Shown here: positions 14,401 through 26,400 of the stretch, piece by piece
Layout: each line of letters begins with the position of its first letter
Position numbering within the stretch: position 1 is the stretch's first letter
Origin: Pisaster brevispinus
Taxonomy: Eukaryota > Echinodermata > Asteroidea > Forcipulatida > Asteriidae
Length of the DNA: 64,000 bases
NCBI GenBank assembly: GCA_023634235.1
Contig: JAMKCF010000016.1
Span: forward strand, 5,503,140-5,567,139
Direction of reading: 5' to 3'
The notes under the pieces: generated by a model
Databases searched by the model: none
Told to the model about the DNA's origin: nothing
Seen by the model: the letters and a program-made list of their open reading frames with translations, nothing else
Position numbers and translations under genes: made by a program

Positions 14401-17400
14401 GGTTGAAGGCAGGCGCTTTTTTAGCAGGTGTACCTAAAACAAGCAGGTCAGTCTCCAAGAGTTTCATCTATTGTATGTAAACACCACACACATTTTGTAT
14501 GAGAGACCCGATGAATAGGAACAGTGTTGTTAACTTGGGAATCAGCAGGACAAGTAGTATACTTTTTACGAAAAAGCTACAATTGTTAACATTAACTGAA
14601 AGCCTGTTTGCTTGAAGCCAGACAGCTTCATGCTCAATTTCAGTAGTGCAAGGAGTTACCCCACTTCCTGTTTGAAAGAGACACCTCTTATACCATAATA
14701 AGTTTGTGAAGAAGATTGTCAAGTCTGATGGTGTCAAAGGCGCTAGATTGGTCTAAGACTGTAGTCTCTTGAGCAAGATGTGATGGTCAGCCGCATCAAA
14801 AGCTGCACTTGGATCCAACAAAATTAGGATAGTGACTTTGGCTGGTCAAAACTCAGCAAGATGCCGTTCTGAATTTGGATATCATTTGCGATATGTAGAC
14901 TGGATTAGTTCATTCAGATACATAAATGTTTTCCCTGATATGAATGAATGTGACTTACTCATGTATTTCTTATTCTCATTATTTTCCCAATCTAAGATAC
15001 CCTGGCCATTATTTTACACATTTGTGGTGCTGTGAAAGGTTTGTACATTGTAGAAAGGTTGTATCTTGTCTATGCGTAAAATCATTGGGTTATTGAGAGA
15101 AGATGGGAAAACAGGAATTTTTTTTAGAAATGCTTTTTCACCTTTCTATTCATGCTGTCTGTATGTGTTAAAAAAAAACAATGTGTAGGTAAGTTGTTCT
15201 TAAATGTTTTTTTTACTTTCTAATACTCCCTTTTGGGTTATTAGGATCAATAACATTATTCAATAACATTATGATAATTTGGGAGACAAAAGGACTGATT
15301 TCAGCACTTTTACCAATGCCAAACTTGGGTCATTAATTGAAAAATTTCCTACAAATATGTTTCATACATGTATAACCTTCCTATTATTATACATTATATC
15401 AAATATTATTGAGTAACATCAGGATGACATACCACACACAAGCTTGTGCATTATGTAAGGGCTTTTTTCCCCCAAAATTGTTTAAAGCATTCAAGTCAAA
15501 AAGTTTAAATATAATTTATGAGTCAATAAAATTGTACTTGTGTTTATGGCCATTTGCATTAAAGAGTAGTGACAGGACGTATGAGTGTTAGTCATGCAGG
15601 CCCAGGTACCTCATTCTATTCACAGTGTCACTGAATCAACCTTAGAAATAACACAGACAACTCTGCAACGTTCTACACCTAAACAACACCACAAGGCATA
15701 CTGTTCATTCCATCCCACATTCACTCATTCAAACATCTACATGCAGTTTAGTACATACACTTCAGGGAGGTTTGTAAAGTCATTTATAAAACATCACAAA
15801 TGAAATAAACATGACAAAATATACAGTCAGATGAATTTTATACCTCATACTTCACTATTTTAGTTGCAGTATGACATACTTATTTAAAAGTTGCTTGTGT
15901 AACAGCAAATACTCTCTTGCATTTCATTTGCTTGTTTGGTGTTGGTTTTTTTAAAGACAGTACAGTGACCTGTCGGGGGAAAACATATATACCAATGTGG
16001 CAAATCTGAAATGGCTCAGACTAGTGTGCAAGTCTTAGCGATGAGCTTAAAATGGGGGTCACAATTGAAAAAGAAAACCAGTGACTAGAGAGAGATAATT
16101 TGTGATGCATTCTGTTAATAGAGTAAGATGAATTTATTTAATACACAACAAGTTACATTTATAAGTAACAAGTAAATAGTATGTTGTGTTTATATGAAAT
16201 GATGATCTGAAAGAATTATACATAGACTTATGTGTCTAGAGGGCTTGTAGACCCATTTCATTGTAGACACACTGAGGCTGGGGTCAAATTAACATAAATG
16301 TGCCAGGCTTCAAACTAAGGGTACCCTAAGCAAATTTCTGATTTTAGATGATATTAAACACCCAAGGTAAAATTGTCATGAATCTACTAGAAGTCGTACA
16401 TTCCAATATGTTCATGCATCAATTGTGTGTATGCTGTTACAGTTTGATATTAAAAATAGCTGTCTTAAATAAACCTGTTAAAACCACAGTAAGTGCTCTC
16501 GCATATATATACTTTTATATGGTCTTAGTGAAAGTTCAGGCAAACTACCTTTAAACCAAACTAACTGATGGTTCTAATTGGTAAATGGGTTTCCTGAGCA
16601 CATTTGATGTTCATAGTTATCTAACATCAGTCATGACCACAGCAAGATTCTCAAGCCTTAAATGCTGCTCATTCTCTGAGTACTACAAATTGTGTTTATG
16701 TAAAAGCTAATGTTGGGCAACTTTTCTGCCGATCCTTGTTTTGGAGGTTTCTTAGCTGTGCCATTGGAAATTGAAAAACTGCCACTTTTCTCTTTTTCTG
16801 ACAAACTACAGGTGCATACCTGTAAAGCCCAATGATAGTAGACTGTTCATATATCTTTTGCAAATTTTCAAAAAACAAACATCATTCACAGGCAACTTTG
16901 AACAGGATTTGCAAGAAAGTTCTGTTAATTTATCTGCCTCTCTGACTAATTTTGTTGCATTAGAGTTGAGTAATTATACAGTAAAGCTGTTATAAAGGTA
17001 TGAACCAGGGAAATTTATGAAAATAAGTTGTTTTAGTCTCATCAGCCAGTGACAAGAGCTGAAATTTTAAGCCTTTAAATCAGAATGATTGTAGAGTATG
17101 TAAATAACTAATCATCCAGTTAGTACATGATTCCTCATTTAGCCAATGCAGAGAGGTCACTACAAGATTTCTGCTGCTCACATGTTATCAAACAATGGCC
17201 TGACTAAGGAAAAAATGTATATTTTGCATGTACAGTTTGGTAAGGTCCACCTATGACATTGGGTCTACGCTGACTCGAAGCATCTCAGTGTTAATACATT
17301 GACATTGATCTTATCTGTAAACCATTTACTTGTGATACCGACTACTTTTGAAAGATAGTTTCATTGTGAGAATCTCTTGGTTAGACCCTTTTTTCTTTTC

Positions 17401-20400
17401 TTGTTTTCTTTTTTACAATTTATTTACAAAATTTAGATAATCAACAGAGTAAAAACACAGTTATCAAATTATCAAAAGGCACTATAATAAGCAAGTTCTT
17501 AACCTATTTTCTATGATGATTTCTTGGTATTAAGTGTCTTTAATTGTTTTGATGTGTATCACTACATACCTGTACAAAGCAAAGTGGCAGTAATTAGCCT
17601 TCTTTAAAAGCCCTCTTTGATATTGCAGGTATGCAGTGATGTGAAGATTACATAATGAACCATGCAAATTGCCACGGTATATGCAAATAATCACCTTGCA
17701 TTTGAAAGCTAGCCTTGACAGTCTTTCCTCTCATAAAGTTAGTATTGATGTTTGAATCTTGGTTATTGTATTTAACTCCTGCTTCTGCAGATACTATTAA
17801 AATTTTGGGAAGAAATATGTCCTGTGCAAGTCAAATTCACTGCTAGCATCCATATCACGTGCATTAGCTGTACGCATGACATGGTTACTGATGGTAACTG
17901 GTAATGCCCTGATGTTAGCTGGTGTCACACTGCTAACACGCTGTAGTCTTCTACTGTAGTGGAATACATCAGAAGATAACATTGGTTGTTTTGTTTCTGT
18001 CACATCAGGTGGAGCAGAAGAGCATGGTTGATGTGTCATCATAAAGACATGTGGGTCATGAAATATGTTAGCATAGTCAGACTCGTTAGCATTATTGGCA
18101 CATGAATGTATTGGTGGTGGGCTCAAGAATGGATTGGTACTATGTTTGAATGGTGTGATGAGTGGTTGACTGGTGTGTGGGATGTGTATTTTAGCCGTAT
18201 CATATTCATCACCGGTAGCAGCATTAGTATTCCTTGATGGATGAAGCATTCTTGCCTGCCTGCTAGATGAGGGTATATTCCTTGCTGATGCCACAGGTCC
18301 TAATGGACGAAGTGGGATGGCCTTTTTCTTCATACATCTCCGTTGACAAACCAGTGCAATGATCATGATGATGATGAGGAGTATGATGAGAGATCCAACA
18401 ATGGTGCCCATAGCTGGTACAGATATTCCTTTTTCACTCAGCAAAAGCGGTTTTGTTTGAACCTCTCTGCATTGGTCTCGTAGCACAGCCTTCTTGTTAG
18501 ACACATTTTGGAACACAATGCTTATACAGACGGTGTATTGTTTCCCAGGCTCAAGATCCTAAAATCAAGAGAACATTTATAAATATGATAAGGAAGATAA
18601 ATTATAATACCCTGGTCTATCGGACACAAGTCATCAGTAGTAAGTTCATTTGAGGTGTATATTCAGGCATACCAACCCTTTCCTACTACTGGTAGCATTC
18701 TCACTTCAGCCATGTACACTCCGTCCATTACTTGTCATCTGTCATTACTTCAGCCATTATAATTGTAACTGACCAGTCTTTATGTGCCTCTTAATTTGTT
18801 GAAAGGTTGCCATTTTAGAGCAGTGATTTGCTAGCAATGTGTCTAATGTGACTTGATTAGTACACAGTTAGTTACAGTCCATGTAAATCGGTATCATCAA
18901 TGACATTATGATATAGATCTGGCTAGCACATCCAGATACTTTGGTCATGTATATGTGAGTCATATACAAATATTGTACTGACAATAGCAAATAAATACAT
19001 ATTTTGTTTTTCCTTCAAGTTCAAATATCTTCAGTATGTTCAACTTCTTATTAAAACTATTCAGACAAGTGGACTTTCATTTCCATAATACAATTTAAGT
19101 ATGGCATGTATCCTTTAACAATGTCTTGCTTTGTGATAAGTGGGTCAAATCCTTTAGCCATGTAGGTAAAGTAGTTAAGTAAGCAAACATCTGCCCATTC
19201 TGTATGTCAAACCACATGACAAACATAAGCAGAATATTGGTGATTGTGCCTCTGCAGTTGGGAAATTATGTGTATATAGAAATATATATATATTAGTCAT
19301 TATTGAGTAACAAGAAAATTTCGACTTACAAATATATACTTAAACTTCAAATTATCAAAACTAGTGTTCCCAAATGTTAAAAATCTTCATCAGATTAAAA
19401 TGGTGATGATTTCACAACAAGGTTTAACATATCATTTGGAATGTGACATTGAATGATAAATCACATCTTGCAAATGTCACAAAATTAAGACATCACATAT
19501 TGCATCCTCATTGCCATTTCTTATGTCACACTTAACCACTTCAACTTGAATTACATAAATATATGCTAAACTTTTCTGGACTGTCTTATGGTGGATGGTT
19601 TACTACGACTGGAACAAGTTCTGAGCACCCTCTAATTATAAGAACCTGTTGTTTTTCATTTGTCAAGTCAGGGTTTCATTGTGGCAATGATATTTGTAAA
19701 GGAAAACATTTACTCTGAAAGCTCAAAAAACTTTAGGAAAATGTATTCCAGGTGGGCACAGAATTTTTTTGGGAATACCGAGCAGAAGTAGTTAAGTATG
19801 ATATGTCACATAATTATCTCAAAAAGATCAACATGAAACAAGTTGCACTAGGACTGGAAATTCACTACACATTTGAGGAGTTGCGTTGCACTCGGGGGAA
19901 AACAACTAGATAGTATTAGTTCACTATTCCGTCAGGTGTGTCACTGTCCTGTTTTTAAAATGTACATTAATTAATCAATTGAATAGTACTATTTTATTTT
20001 TTTCTGTATAAATGGGTGGGTTTTGGAAGGATTGTATTTTTTTTATTTTCATATCACTTGCCTTATACACGTATGAAATGTTTACAATTTTGTATTGTTA
20101 TTTTAATGTTTTTACCTGAGAATTTGATAGATGAAATGAGTTTCATATGTTGGATATCACAAAAACATCAAACCAATGTCAAAACTACATCAAAATCTCA
20201 TGAGCCTAATATGTCACATGTAACAATAACATGGATGTAATACAGGATGATTAGCTTATCAATTGAGATACAGTAGATGTACTGATCGACATAACAACAT
20301 AGATGTCATATCTGATATGAAACAATTTGGGTTTGAACAAAGAAAAATTGACTGGAGCAGGACTTGAACCAATGACCTCCGGATTAACGTACCGGCGCTC

Positions 20401-23400
20401 TACCAACTGAGCTATCCAGCCCTATGTTGGCGGTCTCCCTATTAGTTAATTGACTAATAGGGAGACCGTCAACATAGGGCTGGATAGCTCAGTTGGTAGA
20501 GCGCTGGTACGCTAATCCGGAGGTCATTGGTTCAAGTCCTGCTCCAATCAATTTTTCTTTGTTCAAACCCAAATTATAAAAAAGTTACCCAGTCAGTTTC
20601 CCTTCTGATATGAAACACTGAAATGCAATGAACTTGAGTGTGGTTGTCTTGTTACTTACCCTTAGAGTGTATTGTGTCACAGATGGGTGAATAATTTGAC
20701 TAAATGCAATATCTGCCTCTCCAAATTTATTGTATTGCACCACAAAGCCTGCTATTTCCACTGCTCGAGGGGGTGCCTTCCATTTAATTTGGACAGAGTC
20801 TGAGGTTAACTGTACAATAGATATATTCTTTGGTGGTGAAACAACCACTTCACAGAAGTTACCAAGATAGAGTTGCCTACATGTACAGTGTGGCTGGTTG
20901 AAACGATTGTGCAGACAAACTCCTTTGTTCTTGCATGGATTTGGGTAACAGCTCCTTGGATAGGTAGCAGTAGTAGTTTTAGGAATGCTGGATGCCTTGG
21001 GTGAAGTAGGTGGTTGAGGTGGTGATACATGATGCAAAGTAATAGTTGTAGGTGTGGTTGTTGCTTGCAGGGTTGTTTTAGTGGGAGGAGGTGGTTTTCT
21101 ACCAGGTTTATATGGTTGACTAGCACCAGCTGGTGATCCACCACCTAGAGGTACATCCACTGGTCCAGGCTGTATACTAGGATCCACAGGCACACCTGGT
21201 GGTATAGGTTTGATTGGTCGACGTGGTTTAGCTGGATTCAACACAACTCCTCCCGCTGCTTGCTCATTTTGATGTCCATATTGTTGTCCAAATGAACCAT
21301 GAAAAATCATAACACACAGCATACTAACAAGTGCATCTGATCCCATGGCTGCAGTCATTATACATAGATAAAATTACCAGAAAGGTGATTTTTAGTTATG
21401 TATTAACTTAGGATTTGAAAGTTCCGTGGTACATTGACTCAGTCTACAGGTGCTACAAGAAGAGGATAAATGGCTTGTGACACAGCTATCCTGGCCTGCA
21501 AGGAAATTACTTGATTAGGGATAGTCCATTTTCTAGGGGAAGTTTTAGTCGGCAACTTGTGATTGAGATTTAGTTTGTTCTAAGAATGTTCCAGAAGTGA
21601 AATGCAGAGATACCAGGTAGTTTGATTATCATGTAATGAAAAAGGTGATCTTATATGCAAAGATCTACGTAAATAAACTGAATCTATGAGAGAATCTGGA
21701 ATAAAAAGCAGTGCATGCTTGCAGGCAGGCAGGCAGGCAGCAAGACGTTTGTATCTAGGGACATGTATTCTGAAACAGGATGTGACTCATATCTCATGAG
21801 CTACACCAGCAACCAACCCTAGTATGTATTAGTACTGTACAACAACCAATAGCCTATAGTGGTATCGAGTCAATGCTTAGATTTGAACTAAGTCAACGCC
21901 GCCATACATCCTACTTGTACGTGTGGAGTGCTGAGCAATTTTGATGGCGGTTAAAATCTATGTCCACATCGTCAGATTTTACTCCCAACATGGTGGTTTA
22001 GGGTTGACACTATTGGTTGGCAAATGCCATAAAGCTGTACATAGACGCAAAAATGCCTGTGCGTCACACCTCCATCATCCCCATACAAAATGGCGTGATG
22101 ATCCCTCATATTGCCAACCAGTAGTGTTAGTGAACACATATGGGAAAGGGCTATTTCAACATGTATGTCATTTGATGATCAGTTAAACTATCCAGTTTTT
22201 CTTTTTGTTGAATGCTTGGTCTAATTTCAAGTCAGAGAATCTCGTTACCAAGTAAGTAACATGTATTTTAAGGCACCCAAGTAGGATTTCCTACAAACTT
22301 ACTTCAAACTATCAACATACAACTGACATTTTACAGTTTGTGTTAAAGACTTCATGTATGCAGTGTCTGATAAACGTTTAAACTTATAGATGATAATTAA
22401 GTTATTAAACATAAGGAAGAATAATACATTTGTTCACTTAGTCTTAATATGATCCCTCTTGATTTCTTGTCAGATATTTGTTTCGGTATACTTCTATGTA
22501 GTGTTCGCCATGGTTCACATCCTTACATGCTTGGCTCTTAGTGCTCAGATCTACTACATGGGAACATGGAAACTAGGTAAGAGTCATGCCATGATCAAGC
22601 TATCAATTGTGTTTGCTGATGTGATTTGATAGGTTTCATTTTCGGTCAAGACCTAGACCATGTTTTTTTTCCAACCCAGACTAGAAATAACTTGGTGCAT
22701 TGGTTATTGTATTGGCAATAAATTGCAAGTTTTTACAGCTCTCCAGTCCAAACTGTAACCGATTTGTTTGTTCAGTTGGGTTTGGTTTTAAGATGGCAGA
22801 TTTTACAAAATATAAATTGTCTTCAAAATTTGTTTCAAAATTACAAATCTGAAGCATACCATTACAATAATGTTTATAAAATTCTAAGTTCCATTACGTT
22901 AAAGTAAATTTTTACACATGTATTTTTTGACATTAATTTTCAAGAGATGTGCTTACATCTGGTTATCAACCCATAAGCTCTTCAAAATTGATTCAGGTTA
23001 GCCTCACAGGGCCACAGGGGCAGGTTATTTTAAAGTTTGATTATGTTTTAAGAAATGTACGCCTGGACATCTCATTATGTAGCATGCCCAGTGCATGCAC
23101 TCTCTGCGGTCTCCTTCATTTGCCCCATAACAAAGAGAGAATTTCATGCTCAAAATCTCCCTTTTTTCATGGTTTATTGTGTAATCCCCAATTCTAGACC
23201 TTCGTCCTTTTGTTAGACAATTAAGGTTTACGTGAGATCGTTAGGCTGCCACCATTATATTTGGCATTGGAAGCAAGTCTGAGATTCTAGCCTGCCACTG
23301 TGGCAGTTTGTTAGACATGGCTTACAGTCAAGTTTTTGGACGTTTCAGGATGAAAAAAACTAGGAAGAAATCTTGAAACATTTTATGAGAATGATTGTTG

Positions 23401-26400
23401 TCTTTACTTAAGTTAAGTCCTGGTTTCATAGTGCTGACGATATTCACAATAACAAAAATATTACACAAATTAATCCTGCAGCTGGTGAGCATGGCCAAAT
23501 TTAGGAATTCCTGACAGTAGGTGGTTACCTGGTACTCTGTCTACATCTCTTCATCGGTCGAGGCATGCTTTGGTCTATTGTGTAAATGATACACTGAAGG
23601 GTCTCTCTTTGTTCTGATTTTTACTCCATTTCAAGAAAACCATATAACTTTTTTCAGTGATCATCTTACTTTGGTACTCTTTGATTTACAAGAGCAATAA
23701 TTGAAAATCATGCACCAAACTGTATTATTCTTTGCATCCATCAACATTGTGTAGAGGGTGCTGGAAATGAAAGGTGTGCTAGTTCTTGCTGATCTTGCTT
23801 GACACTGAATGCAGTTACCATGGCAGATCTCGGTACAGCTTAATAAACTATGCTGTAATGTCTAGCATATTTATTACAACTTTTTGATCTTGATGTTTTT
23901 TACTTCAGATTTTGGAATCTTTAAACGAGTTCTTTTCATCCTGAGAACCGAATGCAGTCAAAGTGCTAAACCACTCTATCTTGTGAGTATAGTGAATATT
24001 TATTTGTGTTTCATTATGTGAGAATTTGACTTTTTACTGTACATAAGCATTTTCATAATAAAGGTAAAAGGACTGTAGGGCTTGCCATCTGCAATTAGTT
24101 TGCCTTTTGCCGATGTCTGTGCTTTCCAGTACTCAGAAAAAAAAATCCCTCCTCCACACATTTTGGATGTTCATTTACTCATTAACTTTGAGACTATTTC
24201 TTCTTGTTAGACTATAGACTACAAGGCTTGGCTGGCGACAGGAGGCCAGATTTATTTGTTGCTCCTATACTTCAAATTACCACTGCGTGTTTACCTCCTT
24301 GATGCAAGAGGTCTTCTAATTACCACTGCGTGTTTACCTCCTTGATGCAAGAGGTCTTCTAATTACCACTGCGTGTTTACCTCCTTGATGCAAGAGGTCT
24401 TCTAATTACCACTGCGTGTTTACCTCCTTGATGCAAGAGGTCTTCTAATTACCACTGCGTGTTTACCTCCTTGATGCAAGAGGTCTTCTAATTCTGTCTG
24501 CAATTATTTGGACACTTCCTAGTATGACACCAAAAGTCATTTATATTTGCAAAGTGTGCCACCTACATGTACATGTAAACCCATGCCACAGCATTGTTTT
24601 TAATGTAGGCATGCACCCATCCTTTGATGGTGTTATGTATTGAATGTTTTATGGTGTAGGTGCTTAACACCATCTTTGAGTCCTGAGATGAATGCCATTT
24701 CAAAATTGAAAACAGACATTACATAATTATGTCCCCTTACAAACATCACAAAAGAACTTGAAAAGGTATCGATTGTGTCCTGCCTGTCCAATGAGTGCTT
24801 ACTTTCAAATCCAAGTAAATTATCTACAAGATACTATCTTAAGCTGCCCTGTGTCAGTTTTTACTGTGTCATATCACTAATGGTCAAACTCCATTTACAT
24901 TTATCATGTGACCGGCTGACTTGGTGTAGCAAACCTCCTATGGCAGCTCCATTAGTTGTATGTGAAGATTGGTATCATTACATTATATAACATCACTGAA
25001 TACTTATGATTTGTTTATGGTATTTTAATTTGATTTAGGATCGAATGATTGTTCTCCTCATTGGGAATGCTGTAAACTGGTCTATGTAAGTATATTGCAG
25101 TCACTCTAAGATTGTCAGTATGTATTCAAACATATCACCAACTGACCTCTGGCTCCCAAATGTTTGTGCACATAACATAACTAACCTTACTACTAGATGT
25201 GGACGGCCTAGGGGGAGTAGAAGTAAATCTCAAACATCAAGAAAATAACATACAATGTTGAAGAGAAGGAAAATGGAACACATTTAAGTTATACGATTAA
25301 GTTTTACTAAATGTTAAAAGTTTTTTTTTTAAATAACCAAAACATTTTCATAGAAAAAAAACCCCAAAGCAGTTAAATAACTGGTGCAGGGTGCAATGGG
25401 GGCAGAGTGAAAGAGGGCGCATTTCACTGCTTGCTGCTCATGGACCCCATCTTGCTTTACAGAACAAATTTCATGGATTGTATGGTGTTTGTTATAGCTG
25501 TATTCTACTGTACTAAATGAGTGAGTAAAAGACTCTATAAAAAGACTGTTAACAAATGCAACGCTTTGAGGGGCTTTTTCTGCCCAAACTCAAAACTGTT
25601 GTGTGAAAATGATAAGCACATGAATCCAGTTACATCATTGAACAGGAGGGAAATCAAAGCACTGCCATTGATACACACAACACATGCACAGCTGCTTTGT
25701 CATTGGCTGGACATCTGTACCAACAGTTTATCAACAACTTTTGTCATTGTCTTCTTTTTTGGGGGCCACACATTCTACGTAGTCTAGTGCTTGATTAAGT
25801 CTTCAAAAAGTCCCGGTATATAAGCAGGTTCAGATTTCCATCGAAAGATGTTTGGCTGTAGTTGTCATGAATTTGAATTATCTGGAGTGTTTTTCTGAAG
25901 GAAATTACAACAAGACCGAGTTGAGACATTGCTAACAGCAGAATTGAAGGGCATACCTGTCCTTGATCTTTCCCTATATTGAAAGAGAAGGTTAAGTTTA
26001 TTGGCGTGAAGTGTAGTTTGTACTTCAGCAACAACCATGCAAAAAGCCCTCTAGAAATTCTTCCAGCGTTTTTTTCCAAGGCAGCCTAATTGTTGCGTAA
26101 GAAAATTTAGCTTGCCAAACTAGCTTGCCATAACATATTACAACTGGGTCAAAATAAGTGCATTACCAACAATTATAGTATTCTGTTTATTCTGTTGCAG
26201 AATGATCTATGGTCTTGCCAAGATGCCCAAAGATTTCAACTCATATTTGTTGGCCATTTTTCTTGTCAATCTCCTTTTGTACCTGGCATTCTACATCACA
26301 ATGAAGGTAACATCTTTTTGTTTTGTTAGATAAAATATATGATTCAACAAACTAGGCTAAGCTAGTTCATACATGGTGATAATGGACAGACATTTTTGTA

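Noticed and set aside
20477..20550. tRNA genes at 20477-20550 (+), its complement at 20345-20427, and 4031-4110 and 28989-29060
   Set aside because: Acceptor and anticodon stems pair poorly and all sit in repeated SINE units with shared tails; they are tRNA-derived, not tRNA genes.
24275..24489. CRISPR array
   Set aside because: Units are contiguous and identical, with no spacers, and the genome is eukaryotic.
24220..24490. A possible SIDT exon after TTGTTAG at 24213
   Set aside because: The flanking exons already join in frame as in other SIDT proteins, and the stretch is mainly the 43-bp tandem repeat.
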